64,000 bases of DNA from Knufia peltigerae. Lineage: Eukaryota; Ascomycota; Eurotiomycetes; Chaetothyriales; Trichomeriaceae. Below are positions 33,464 through 45,086 of the stretch, in pieces (position 1 is the stretch's first letter; each line of letters starts with the position of its first letter). The position numbers and the translations under genes were made by a program. Where the stretch lies: positions 62,001 through 126,000 of the forward strand of contig JAPDRN010000007.1 in the NCBI GenBank assembly GCA_030247855.1, in the 5' to 3' direction. The notes under the pieces were generated by a model, which saw nothing but the letters and a program-made list of their open reading frames with translations, did not search any database and was not told the DNA's origin.

Positions 33464-34271
33464 ATGTCTCGCATCTTTGCTGGTTTGCGCTCCGCGGGCA
33501 CCACCACATCGTTGCGACGCCCACGTACACCCACTGAGATCCTCCTCAACATTGCCCTGGCAGGGATAGCATCATACTCCACCTTTGCTCTTATATCTCA
33601 TCACTTGATAGCTATCGGTGTAAGTTCCTGTACCTCAAACTCGAACATGCGACATGCGACATACAACCAGAAAGATGAATCAAAGAAAAAAAAAGAGCTC
33701 GGCCATGCTTCCATCTTTGAGGGTTCCCCCCAGTTTACTCTATACTAATAAAAGTACAAAACAGAACAGTGACGGTCCATCAATGTTCCCTACCATGCCC
33801 ACCAGCACGAGCTTGACGGTTTACTCACGACGACACCGACACGGTCGAAACATCAAGGCCGGTGACGTTATTATTTTCGAAAACCCAGTGTTCCTGCGAG
33901 GCATGGCCATCAAGCGAGTGATTGGTATGCCTGGGGACTATGTAGTGTATGATCCCGCCCAAAGTCCCACGGTTGGAGGGGCAGGAATTGGAGGAGATGC
34001 CACCACGCGGGCGACCGAGACCAGTACAAGCAAGAAGACGAACACGGGCACGAGCCCTCCTCCAGAGCCAACGATGATCCAAGTCCCGGAAGGTCATGTG
34101 TGGGTGGCAGGTGACAATCTGGCTTATAGCAGGGACTCTAGGTTCTATGGACCTTTACCAATGGCACTCATACTAGGGAAATGTCTGTACAACGGGGACG
34201 GGTGGTTCAGTTGGAGAGACATGAGGGGGACGGGTTTCCAACCAGTCCTGCGAGAAGAAGAGGAGACGTGA
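33464..34271 (+). CDS. Mitochondrial inner membrane signal peptidase-like protease (S26)
   Basis: Exons join(33464..33619,33765..34271), 220 aa. The intron ends in an ideal ACTAAT branch with the first of two nearby AG sites used. Residues around 25-50 form a membrane helix (ILLNIALAGIASYSTFALI). The catalytic serine lies in GPSMFPTMP and the lysine in RGMAIKRVIGMPGD, the Ser/Lys dyad of IMP1/IMP2 peptidases; the box GHVWVAGDN follows. These peptidases remove sorting signals from proteins in the intermembrane space. Between the lysine block and GHVWVAGDN is a low-complexity insert of about 40 residues (Thr/Ser/Gly/Pro) longer than usual. Confidence 0.88.
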
Positions 34272-34479
34272 TGCAAAGAACAAAGACAAAACAAGAACAA
34301 GAACAAGATCAGAGAGGGAAAGTGAAATAAATGAGATTTGTACAGAGTACAGTGTACAGGTAAAGGTACAGAGTACGGTTACAGATACAGCCACGGCTAT
34401 GGATACAGGTGATGGAGGATCGCTTGCTTGCTTGCTTCGGGTAATAAGGCGCCTCCAGAAGCTCCACCACGAACCAACT

Positions 34480-35783
34480 CTACCTGAAGCTAGGAGGATT
34501 ACGCCTCTTATACGGCAAAGGCTCAACCTTCTTCCTCTTGAGCTCGACATCAGCACCCTCGAGCCCGGCTCTTTGCATGACGCCAGCCATGTTTTCATCC
34601 CATTGTGTCCGGAACAAGGATGCGCTGATGGGTGTCAACAGGTGTCGACTCATAAAGCTGCGAGCAGAGAAACCCTCCCTTTGGACCTTGCTCTTGGCAA
34701 CTTCCAGGTCGATGGGGATGTTGTCCTTTTGTTGCCAGATGACGATAGATAATCGGTGGTATGGGCTACCTTTCTGAGCGTGAGGCGGCAGCCAAGGTAG
34801 GAGGACTTGATTATCGGCGGACAGTTTGGCGAGGTCGACCAAAGGTTCGGTCACAGAGATGGGAACATTGGTAGCCAAGAAGTGGCATCTCGAGTCGAAG
34901 CTGTCGGTCTCCAAGTTGGGGACGTCTGGGTCGACCACAGCAATGCTGACCAACTTCTCACCTCGTTCAAAGGTTTGCAGAGTCAACTGGCAGGCGTTCT
35001 CGCTGATGTCTGATCGCACGAATTCGCCGGGTGGAACAGACTTTCTGCCAAATGCAATCTTGATGTCCAAGATCGGATCACATGTTGGGATCACATCTGG
35101 TACAACATTCATCTGGGTAATGCGTTGGACCAGAATCTTCCGGGGGTATTCTCGCCATTTTCGCTCGGCTAGGTATCTGTAGATGGGTTTATTCATGTCT
35201 CCTGTTTTAAATTGTCAATGTAGCTCTTTGAGATCTAGCTTGAGATTATCTCACCTTTGCCATCTTCGAATCTTCTTTTCACGTTAGGGTCATTTATATC
35301 GGCCAAGATCTTGAGCTCTTCTAGTTCTGCACGCATGCTCTTCAATCTCTTTTGTTTGTAGACTTCGCCACCCCGGAACGTCGCTGGATCGGCTTCTTCG
35401 AGTCGAGCAATGCGAGCTCTTTCCGTCTCAATCTTTTTCAATTTTTCTGCTCTGTCCTCGATCAGGATTTTGCGGGCTTCCTGGAAACATTGGTATGGAA
35501 GTTGATCAAATGGAATGCCGGGCGATTGTGCCAAAGCTGCGCGTCGTCTTCGGGACCCGATAGGTGGGTTGCCGGCTTTCATAAGCTTGCGCTCCAGTCG
35601 TGGCACGAAGACGGTGGCAGGGTCGGGATTCTGGTAGAACGAGGGTCGTTGGACTTCGGCTTCCTGAAGCACGGGACTCGTGGTCGAAAGGGCGCGAACG
35701 GCCGCACCGCATGATGATTTTTCCACGGCTAGCGATCGCAGGGAATGCAGAAGAAGGGCACTGGGAGCCCGTGAAGGAGCCAT
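34480..35783 (-). CDS. MRPL35: Mitochondrial large ribosomal subunit protein mL38 (MRPL35)
   Basis: Exons complement(join(34480..35201,35255..35783)), 416 aa. The basic N-terminus (MAPSRAPSALLLHSLRSLAV) is a mitochondrial presequence, followed by the mL38 helical region (RLERKLMKAGNPPIGSRRRR). The second half has a PEBP-like fold region (VVDPDVPNLETDSFDSRCHF, LLPWLPPHAQKGSPYHRL). It is a structural component of the mitoribosome. Its 3' end is convergent with the peptidase gene, only 208 bp away. Confidence 0.93.
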
Positions 35784-36325
35784 GGTATGATGGAGGAAGA
35801 TGAGTGACTCCTGCAACGCAGCGTGCAATGTACGAGTCCTCTCGGTCTTCGGACACTATTCCATGGCCCCAAGCGACAAAAAGTTTCCAAGCTCGCAGCA
35901 CTCGAGGTCAATCTTGGCATCGGTCAATGGAAGCGCTAATGCCGATGTACCGATGTTGCGCACCAATCTCCGTAGACTAGTCCGAAACAGGAGGAGGTGG
36001 TTACTCAGCACTCATGTCAGCAGAAGCACAAAGCCATTTCAAACAACAAACTCACTGGATTCACCCTTCATTCGTCGCTGTGATGAGCCTTGACCCGAGC
36101 AGGAAAACGCCTTGCCTTATAGCTGGATCTCACACTTTGGCCGTACCGTCGGTGCAGTTATGTACGATGCTCCTGTAACATGCCGCATGAATTGACGCCC
36201 CCTGCGTAATCAAGGTAACACCAATCTACCGGCACCTTATGTAAACGTCCAAAAACGCTTCTCGTATTATCTGTTTCCTCCAGAAGTCACTCAGACCAGC
36301 GCTGCAGGCCCAAAAACTCACCAGA
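35784..36325. other. Divergent promoter of mL38 and the FUSC-like gene
   Basis: 542 bp with no coding gene. It serves two divergent starts (35783 and 36326). Confidence 0.45.
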
Positions 36326-39300
36326 ATGGAGCGTGACTCTGAGGCTACGATGCAGGAAGAGGGAGGTGCTAGAGATGAGCAACAACAATATGCTGCCGGT
36401 CCAGACGAGAACGTGCCAGAGCCTACCCCCAGGAGACCTGGCCTCTTCAAACGACTATGCACTAAAGCTGGACTTGACCTGCCAACATTTCTGATGATGC
36501 TAAAGTGAGAAGCTCTCAACTCCTGACGAATGTAACTGATTGTTTCTGCAGAGGAGCAGTTGCGCCCACCATCGCACTAGCAGCGTAAGATACTCTATTG
36601 TTTTCGTTGCTACGAATTCTCATGTGGCTTAGATACGAAAGCGATGCCTGGGCTCGAGAATATACAACGCTTGGATACCTTGCGGCAATAATGACCATCC
36701 TCACGCTACCGATTCTTCCTCGGGCGAAGTTCTTCCAGAACCTCTTCGTTGCGATTTTTGCCGTCTGCCTGGGAGCTGCCATTGCACTGCTGACAATCCG
36801 ATGTACCATATCTGCACGAGAATCGAAATCTCGAGCTTCTAGACAAGGCACATCTGGTAGTCAAGAGACGCTAAGCTTCAGCTCGGCAGCGAACGCCACC
36901 GCCGTGGCCTGGCTATTCTTCAACTTATGGCTCGCAAACACTTTACGAGCAGCTCGACCCCAGTTGATGGTTGTGTGCATTCAGTACACCATCTTCTCTG
37001 TCATCGCTTCGACATATGCCCCATCGTTTCCGACAATGGCGGTCGGGATGGCGTTTGTCAAGAGATTAATAAAGACTTTTTTGACCGGGTTTGCATTGTC
37101 TACAGGAGTGTCAATCTTCATAATACCCGTGTCATCGAGGAAGATCTGTCGGAAGCAAATGGCTGGTGTCTTGAACCTCTTGAAAGCTTGCATAAACATC
37201 CATAACTCTTATCTTCAGCAAATCACCAATTACCAGCAAGAGGTGACCTTGGCTAATGGGAAAAACGGCATAGCAAAACAGACTGCTGACTCTGCTGCAT
37301 TTGCTCAGCAAGCTCAAGCAACGTCCGCCAAACTCAAGACGACTCTCCAAGAGACCTCGAAACTGTTTGGAATGTTAAAGATCGAGATTGGCTTCGCAAA
37401 GAAAGAAATTGGATTTGGAAAATTACGTGCCGAAGACTTTGCTATGATATGGGCGCGTCTACAGCAGATCTTCCTTCCAGTTGCTGGCTTGTCCACATTC
37501 GCAGATATCTTGCAATCCGTCAGACGACACAAGGAGGAAGGAGAAGATCTGATCGAAGATGCTAGTCTCGTCGATGCTATCCATCGACTTGAAGCAGATG
37601 AATGGCATGAAGTGGTGGCCATGTCCCGGGGACCTTTCAGCAGGGTCAAAGAGAGCCTGTCTGATGGTATTGCACATGTGCAGTATGTCCTCGAGCTTGC
37701 GCCACGCCCTAAAATTCCCAAAGCACATGACCCGGAAAAGAATGCAGACGCACCACCTGGACCGGGCGATCCCAACTTCACCGAGCACCTGAAGGCTGAG
37801 ATAAAACTATTCGAAGAACATCGCGAAGGCACGATGCGTAGGTGGTGTGAGAAGAAAGGAATCGATGTCCCTGCCAAATTCTGGGAGGATCCGTCCGCTC
37901 AATACAACTTCAAGAACGCCAATTCCCTTGACGAAACCATACGCAGCAAACACAACCACCAGCAACTCTATTTGATTCTGTACCTCGAATACCTCCTCTA
38001 CTCAGTCTGCCTGTCCATCCTAGACCTGGCCGTTTTCGCCGATTCCAAAGTCCAGGATGGGACCATGAGTAAAAAGCGCCTCATCTTTCCAGGATGGAGA
38101 CGGATCAAGAAATTATACCAGCACATGTTCATGCAGGAGGACTCTGAACCAGCTTTACCCGACGGCGAAGCTACCGGAATCATCATCTACCCTGGTGAAT
38201 CGCTTTCTGGACGTAAAGACCCAGAGCACTTGCCCCCGACGAACCTGTACCAGCACATCACCAACCATCTACGTGTCATCCCGCGCTTCCTAGGCTCCGA
38301 TGCTTCGTCATATGGATTCCGCGCCGCTGTCGCCAGTATCTCTTTAGCCATTCTTGGCTATCTCAGGCCTACACATAACTTCTACCTCCAGCAGCGAGGC
38401 ATATGGGCTGTCATCATGGTTGCTATCTCCATGGGCCCCACTGCCGGCGCGGGTGTACAAGGCTTTTTGCTCCGTATCGCTGGCACCGTCATCGCCATGG
38501 TCGTGTCGATCGCCATATGGTACATGGGTGACCAGAAACCAGCCGCCATCATACCACTGCTCTACCTTGCCTTTGTATGCGGATTCTATGTGGTCCTCAA
38601 AAAGCCCAAGTACCTCATCACGGGTATCATTTCGATCGTGACTCTGGTTCTGATCGTGGGCTACGAACTTCAGGACTTGAAGATTGGCACAAAACTACTG
38701 ACTTCCAACGGCCAGGTATACTACCACATCTACGTCCTCGCACCGTACAGACTTGCCACCGTCGTGATTGGGCTGACAGTGGCATTCATATGGACCTACC
38801 TGCCCTACCCGGTCACCGCGCACGCCACGTTGCGCAAGGACCTCGGCGCCACCCTGTACCTGCTAGGTAACTACTACGCATGTACGCACAGCACGGTGGA
38901 GATGAAGCTGCGGCTCGGGGCCCACGCCAACGACGCCGACAAGAAGAGCCCCATGCGCAAGCTCGACAAGGCGCGCGTCCAATGTTTCGGCAAGATGCTG
39001 GGCATGATGAATCGACTGAGGGAGCATTCGGCTTTCACGGTCTACGAGCCGACGTTTGGCGGGAAGTTCCCCAAACAGACGTACGACGAGCTCATTGCCC
39101 ACCTGCAGAGTTTGTTCAACTACATGTCGCTCATCAACTACTCCAGCCAGGCGTTTGTCACGCGGCCGGACCCAAAAACGAGCGACGAAGACGACCAAGG
39201 GGGAAGGACGGACAAGAATGCCGACCAGGGACACGCCATGGGCCGCACGCCAAACCGGTACACCGAGAGCGAGTGGCTGACGGACTTTCGGCGGCTGACG

Positions 39301-39654
39301 GCCAACGCGAGCGTCACGAGCCACGAACTCACCAGCACAATCTGCCTGGTGGCCGCGAGCGTGTCCAACGCGCAACCCCTGCCGCCGTACGTGCGCGTGC
39401 CCCCGCCCATCCACCTGGCCGACCAGCTGGCCCGCATCGACCCGGCCATCCTGAACGTGCAGCACATCAACGAACCCTGCTACGCGGCCTTTGCCGTCCT
39501 GGAGATCGCGAGCGTCCTGATCATGCAGGAGACGGCCGCCGTGCTGGGCAAGGTGAAGGAGCTCGTCGGCGAGGTGGATTTCAGTCTGCACGTCTCGTCG
39601 TCGACGGACACGAGTACCAGTTCTCTCCCAAACGGCAAGGGCAAGGCCGATTGA
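36326..39654 (+). CDS. FUSC/aromatic acid exporter-like membrane protein (BRE4 family)
   Basis: Exons join(36326..36504,36552..36584,36633..39654), 1077 aa. Exon 2 is 33 nt (KGAVAPTIALAA). Two membrane blocks are visible: an N-terminal one (ArAE_2_N-like) beginning YTTLGYLAAIMTILTLPILP and a second around residues 580-760 (SISLAILGYLRPTHNFYLQQ, GFYVVLKKPKYLITGIISIV, FIWTYLPYPVTAHATLRKDL). A long cytoplasmic segment separates them. The family includes the yeast brefeldin-sensitivity protein Bre4 and plant ALMT-like transporters. Substrate and membrane are unknown. The GC-rich last third produces long antisense frames. Confidence 0.92.
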
Positions 39655-40566
39655 AGGGAGAACAGGAGAAAAGCCGCGTCCAACATTAGGTTTGGGTGTG
39701 TGCTTTTCTTCACGATGTACGTACGTTTTGGGATTTCTTTTGGGATGTTACAAGACGGTTGGGGGGTTTTTCCCATTACAAAAAAACCCCTCCAACCCCG
39801 AGGCTATGCCTTTTTTTTTAAAGGGGCCATTTTACGAGGGACGATGTAGTGATGCCAATCTTTTGGGGGGCCGGTGGGATCTTGGGCGGTGGCGGTTTTT
39901 TCGTTCCATTACTTGAATTACTTTCCAGGACTGTTAGATCAGTAGAAGAAAATCATAAACGTAACGAAGCCGAGTACAGGTCTTGTTGAAGGTAGGCAGG
40001 TCCTTGATCGATCGAGTTCGTCCGGTTATACTAAATCTTTCATTTGGTCACGGCAATGTCATTCTTGTTGTACATGTAATATCCGGAGTACTTTTTGTCC
40101 GCTTCACTGCTGCTACTGCTGCTACCGTCCCCAGTACAATAACCAAGATCTTCGTGTGTGCGCAGAGGTCAGTACCTATGCTAAAAATGTTGAGGGTATC
40201 TTGAAGAGAAAACAAAAGCCAAAGCAAGACCCAAAACACCATAACCACCGTGTCTCGGATAACATCATCATGGGATAGATGCACGCACGATCCCCCCAAA
40301 TCCGTCAACGCCTGCGCTTCAATGTAGGTAGATATCCCAACGCAGTACAATGTACAAATGTCCCCCTTGGACTCCTTTCCTTTTCTGTCTTCATCCCGCA
40401 ATGTTCAAAAATCCACCAAATGCATTCGTGCCGTAGGCCGTAGAGCCAGAGTTGTTTGTTGGCGAACCTGGCACATGTGCACTGACACAAGGACAAACCC
40501 CATAAGGACGCATCTGCTCAAACTTGTACAATACTACAAGCACCCGGAAGCCAATCTATAATAGTT
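39655..40566. other. Convergent 3' region, no gene seen
   Basis: 912 bp between two convergent stops. T-rich runs near 39768-39822. Short frames on both strands lack motifs. Confidence 0.5.
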
Positions 40567-41706
40567 TCAGGCGAACATGCTGTCGAAATCGAGGTCCATG
40601 TTCTCCATATTCTCCATGTTATCCATATTGTCCATGTTGTCCATATTCATCATACCGGTGCTGTCGAAATTGACGGCGTCATCAAAATTCATGTCGCTTG
40701 AGTTGAGGAGCTCGTCGAACTCGTTGGGTCCGAGAGCTGGAAGACTGAAGTCGTTCGGATTGAGTTGTGCCGGTTGAGTGATGTCGGCTGGTGCGGTGCC
40801 TGACATGCCGTTGTCCGCTGGGGGCATGTTGAAGGTATCATCACCCGCCTGGTTTGCATACGACTCTAGGCCTGGAAGCAGGGACGTCAAGGAGGAATCT
40901 TGGGCCACAGAGGCGTCGAACCCGTCCCCGAGATTGTTCATGTCAAAGTTTATGTCGTTGCCGGGGTTGTTAATCATGTCCGCCGACGGTTCACCGAACA
41001 TGGATGTAAAGTTGAAATCATCATTTCCGCCAGCAGACATATCCTGCGGAGTGGCTTTGGGGAAGTCGTCAAAATTGAGGAGCGTTGGCTTGGGTTCAGG
41101 TACTGGTGGAGGAGGGTTCTCGAATGGTTTCTCTGGCACCTTGACCGGTATAGAAGGAGACTGGGACTTCTTCTTGTCAGGCTTGGTCGAAGCGGGCTGT
41201 TTCTCGGCCTGCTTGGCTGGAGCGGTCTTTTTCGCTGTCTTGGGAGACGTCTGGGCTTTCGTAGGGGTTTTCGAGGGTTTGGGCGGAGATTCTTTTGGTT
41301 TAGAAGGAGGAGGTTGTGGTTGTGTCTGCGCAGCTGCGTCTGGTTCGGCTGTTTTGATGCGCTTGGACGCCGTCTCTTGTTCAGCCTCCTGTGTCTTTTC
41401 CTGCGTGCCCTCGACTTCGTCACGTTTTCTCTTCGCAGTGGCTGCGCTGTCTTCTTTTGCTTTTGCTTCTCGACGCGCTCGGTTTTGGGCCAGCTTATTT
41501 TCTAAGTACCACTTGGCGTCGAGGATTTGTACTTCGCAGTCGTCAAGCGCATCTTGGAATTTCTTCGCGGTTTCGACGAGGACCGCTCGTGTAGATTGCG
41601 CATAGTTGACAGGGTCTTTCATGGCATACGCGATGCGCGTGACGGACCCGTTGAACATGCCTTCGACGATGCGCAACGGATCGTACGCGGGTTTCGTCGC
41701 AGCCAT
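40567..41706 (-). CDS. Acidic, largely disordered nuclear protein with N-terminal helical domain
   Basis: Single exon, 379 aa, starting MAATKPAYDPLRIVEGMF; a longer frame upstream is leader sequence. Residues 1-90 are helical and conserved-looking (IAYAMKDPVNYAQSTRAVL, LDDCEVQILDAKWYLENKLA). Then follow a basic segment with KRKRDE, a Pro/Lys/Thr-rich linker, and a C-terminal half rich in Asn, Asp, Phe and Met that ends in DLDFDSMFA. That tail looks like a transcriptional activation domain. A Mediator tail subunit (Med2/29 type) is possible but is a guess. Near the end is a Met-Asp/Glu-Asn repeat encoded by about seven 9-bp units (40580-40650). Confidence 0.75.
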   Translation of the reverse strand: MAATKPAYDPLRIVEGMFNGSVTRIAYAMKDPVNYAQSTRAVLVETAKKFQDALDDCEVQILDAKWYLENKLAQNRARREAKAKEDSAATAKRKRDEVEGTQEKTQEAEQETASKRIKTAEPDAAAQTQPQPPPSKPKESPPKPSKTPTKAQTSPKTAKKTAPAKQAEKQPASTKPDKKKSQSPSIPVKVPEKPFENPPPPVPEPKPTLLNFDDFPKATPQDMSAGGNDDFNFTSMFGEPSADMINNPGNDINFDMNNLGDGFDASVAQDSSLTSLLPGLESYANQAGDDTFNMPPADNGMSGTAPADITQPAQLNPNDFSLPALGPNEFDELLNSSDMNFDDAVNFDSTGMMNMDNMDNMDNMENMENMDLDFDSMFA

Positions 41707-42919
41707 GGTGACGACGGCATAAGCGAGGAGATGGGGGGAGGCGGTCGGGAAAAGGGCGAGAGTAATGGTGGTGCGGTGCGGAAAGAAAGAATCGATCACC
41801 GGAGGGGAGACAACATGCCTCTCAACTGCAGTTTGATTAAGCTCTTTGGCTTTGACCACGATGGACAGCCATGGAAAAAGTGTCAGTGTCAAGTTCGTGA
41901 TGATGGACGGGGATGGTGGGTCGAACCAACGGACCCGAAGTGGGAGACGAGACAAGGAGAATGAATGGAAAGGGCCTTTGGGTGCCACACAAGGGGTCCA
42001 GGTAGGCTTACTAGGCGCGGGATGCAGCGAGCAGGGGGCATGATTGACCTCCCCGGGCGTCTTATAGGCGGCGGCTACAGTGGGGAGTTGCCTCTAGAGG
42101 CCCCAACCTCACCAAGGCTGGGGGGGCCACCAGGGCTCAAGCAGAAGCCTAAAACAAGCACGCGAGTCCCGAACAAGCTTAACGGCGACTGCTGCTGCGC
42201 CTGCAGCCGTTCTGACAAGTCACATCACACCTTATCTGCTCCAACTTCCACCATGTTTTACTGTAACTATCTACTTTTCTCGCTCCTCCTCTTCTTCTTC
42301 AGACACCTTTTCTCATCCTATCTTCCTCCAACCAGCTTGTTGTTCTTCCTTTCTTCCTCTCATCTTTGTCCAGTCGCTTGGAATTCGTGCATTGCAAGTT
42401 TGGGCGTTGGGAAAAGAATCTGAGCGATTTCTTATCTCTCTTCACTTTTCCTAAAGTCATCATCTCCTCGACCTTGAAATCTGCTCTGATTTGCTTTGCT
42501 GCGCACTTTTCTCGAGTTTCAGCCGCCGCCGTGCTGCCTGCCTACCGTTCTCATCTCGGCGCGACCGCTTTGACGACCTGCCATCAGCGTACCACGACCA
42601 CCTCAGAACACCCCTAAACACACTTACTTCCTTCTCCTCTTTTCCCAGACTTCTGCGTTGTCCAAGCATCTCCTACTTGTCCACCGTTTTTGGCGCTCCT
42701 CTCTGGGTTGGCTCTTCATCTGATAGCGACTTGTCTTCGACGTTCTTCAGCGAGAATTTCCTTTGGTTGCGACTCCACCTCCCCCCGCAATACGAGTACC
42801 TCGACAAGCGAAGTATACTCGACCTGAGCTGCTCCCATATAATCGTTTCATTCGACAACTTTTCCCGCGAGTCTTGTCTATTATCTTTTCAACTGTCAGA
42901 AGAATTATAATCCTCGAAT
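41707..42919. promoter_or_regulatory. Divergent promoter and long pyrimidine-rich leader of PUB1-like gene
   Basis: From about 42200 to 42919 the plus strand is strongly C/T-rich (CTCCTCTTCTTC-type runs), typical of highly expressed fungal leaders. An ATG at 42253 in CACC context opens a 56-codon upstream frame ending at 42423, hydrophobic and Leu/Phe/Ser-rich. Whether it is inside the mRNA is unknown. Confidence 0.45.
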
Positions 42920-44513
42920 ATGTCGGAAAACGCTTCGGCTCTGCCACCCCCGCCATCAACCGTTGGCGCTCCTGGGTACGATGCTCCTCCTGGCAGCAAC
43001 GGTCACACCGGCGCTCCAATGGGGCCGCCTGCGCTTCCCCCGGTCGTCATTCCCCAGAATAACAACCCTGTCCCGACCCCTGCAACACCTGGCGGTGCCA
43101 TGTCGCCTTCGTCCGGAGGAATGGTTCGAAGAGCTGCGCCTGAACCAAACAAGAGGGCTCTCTATGTGGGTGGTTTGGATCCTCGTGTGACGGAAGACGT
43201 CTTGAAGCAGATCTTTGAGACAACTGGACATGTTGTCAGCGTCAAGATCATTCCAGACAAGAATGTGAGTATGATACTCCAATGGCAGTTACTAACGACT
43301 AACCTGAAACAGCAGTTCAACACGAAAGGCCTCAACTACGGCTTTGTCGAATACGATGATCCGGGTGCTGCTGAGCGAGCCATGTCTACACTCAACGGTC
43401 GACGAGTTCATCAAGGCGAGATCCGCGTCAATTGGGCGTACCAATCCAACACATCCAACAAGGAGGATACCTCGAACCACTTCCATATTTTCGTGGGTGA
43501 CCTGAGTAACGAAGTCAATGATGAAGTTCTTTTGCAAGCATTCTCTGCTTTTGGTTCTGTTTCGGAAGCACGGGTCATGTGGGACATGAAGACCGGTCGC
43601 ACTCGAGGCTACGGTTTCGTTGCTTTCCGGGAGAGGCAAGATGCCGAGAAGGCCCTCGCGTCGATGGATGGTGAATGGCTGGGTAGTAGAGCTATTCGGT
43701 GCAACTGGGCCAACCAGAAAGGGCAGCCATCAATCTCGCAGCAACAGGCTATGGCCGCCATGGGTATGACTCCAACCACTCCTTTCGGGCACCACCATTT
43801 CCCTACTCAAGGCGTCCAGTCATATGAGATGGTGGTCAACCAAACTCCGAGCTGGCAGACGACATGCTATGTTGGCAATCTTACACCGTACACCACACAG
43901 GCCGACCTCATTCCATTGTTCCAAAACTTTGGTTACGTTGTTGAGACTAGGTTTCAGTCTGACCGAGGCTTCGCTTTCATCAAGATGGATACGCACGAGA
44001 ATGCCGCCATGGCCATTTGCCAGCTTTCGGGTTACAATGTCAACGGGCGACCTTTGAAATGCTCTGTAAGTATAGGCGTCAAGGCCTTGCAGCAAGATAT
44101 CTAACGTTGTCTAGTGGGGCAAAGATCGTCCTCCGACCGGCCAATTCGACACGTATTCACCACAAACATCCATTGGTTCTGCGACAACTCCTGGCGGCTA
44201 CAACCCAGCCTCGCCGTATTTCCCCCAGTATGGTGGACCAGGTCCCATGACCCCTCAGGGTACTGATGCACTCCTTAGGTTGTCCATGCAGACTTGAGCT
44301 GACATATCTCTAGGACCCAGCCCAGGAGGACGCGGCCAATGGGATTCGAACAATCATGCTAGCCCTTATACTCAATCTCCCCAATCAGCCTTCGGACAAG
44401 GACCAGTTCCGCCTTCGGCTGGAGGATACGGTCGTGGTCAAGGTGCACCTGCAGGAATGTTCCAGCAGCCTCCTCCATCGTTTGGTAACAATTTTCCAGG
44501 ATATCAGGCATAG
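42920..44513 (+). CDS. pub1: Poly(U)-binding protein PUB1/TIA1-type with three RRMs
   Basis: Exons join(42920..43264,43313..44065,44115..44259,44314..44513), 480 aa. The N-terminus is Pro/Ala-rich. RRM1 is at about 79-153 (ALYVGGLDPRVTEDVL, YGFVEYDD), RRM2 at 171-245 (HIFVGDLSNEVNDEVL, RGYGFVAFRER), RRM3 at 298-366 (CYVGNLTPYTTQADLI, RGFAFIKMD). The C-terminus is Gly/Pro/Gln-rich and prion-like (GGYGRGQG, PPPSFGNNFPGYQA). It binds U-rich mRNA and joins stress granules. Intron 1 is 48 nt, free of stop codons and in frame, and its acceptor is a CAGCAG tandem, so 43316 is an alternative exon start. Confidence 0.95.
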
Positions 44514-45086
44514 TTTGTGACAGCGTAGGAGCAACGTTATGGATCTTAAACCAGATTGATCTTTGCTATGAGCGTTCTGTTCAGATTACGACATCTCACC
44601 AACTTTCATGAGCCATTAGACGGGGTGAATCAAGCGAGCAGATGTGTTGTTGGTGTTGTCGTGAGTGAGTCACGGGCATTGGTGCTTAGCAGGATACCCA
44701 TATCAAAAGCGTTATACTTGTTTCTAAATGCACTGGTTGAACTGCCTCGCAGATGTAAGAATAGAAGGTTGACTCACATGTCATATAGCGTATCAATCCA
44801 ATTTTCCCTTCCATAATGATGATGATTACCTGGGATTCTCCGAAAGTGCAGGGTTCATGCGAGTACGATTTGAGGACGGAGTCTGAGCTCGATAGCCTTG
44901 TGCAGCCTTGCATTGTGCCAAGACACTAATATCTTTCACTAAGCGCCACCTCGCGACGCGCTCTACGCGTTACGTTGATTGTCCCAGTCCTGCACGAATA
45001 GTCTACGAGTACGAGTACTTCTTACCTGCTGTTTGTTCCCATCTCCCCGACGCTGTCCGCTCTTTCCTCAGTGGCCTCTTCCTTTC
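44514..45086. other. Intergenic promoter of the PIF1 gene
   Basis: 573 bp, no gene seen. The second half is the leader of the helicase gene. Confidence 0.45.

Noticed and set aside
38863..39591. 242-codon reverse frame in the FUSC-like gene
   Set aside because: Antisense to a GC-rich conserved exon, His/Val/Gly-rich without family features.
40778..41605. 275-codon forward frame opposite the acidic nuclear protein
   Set aside because: Ser/Phe/Gly-rich antisense shadow; the reverse strand has the ordered domain and start.
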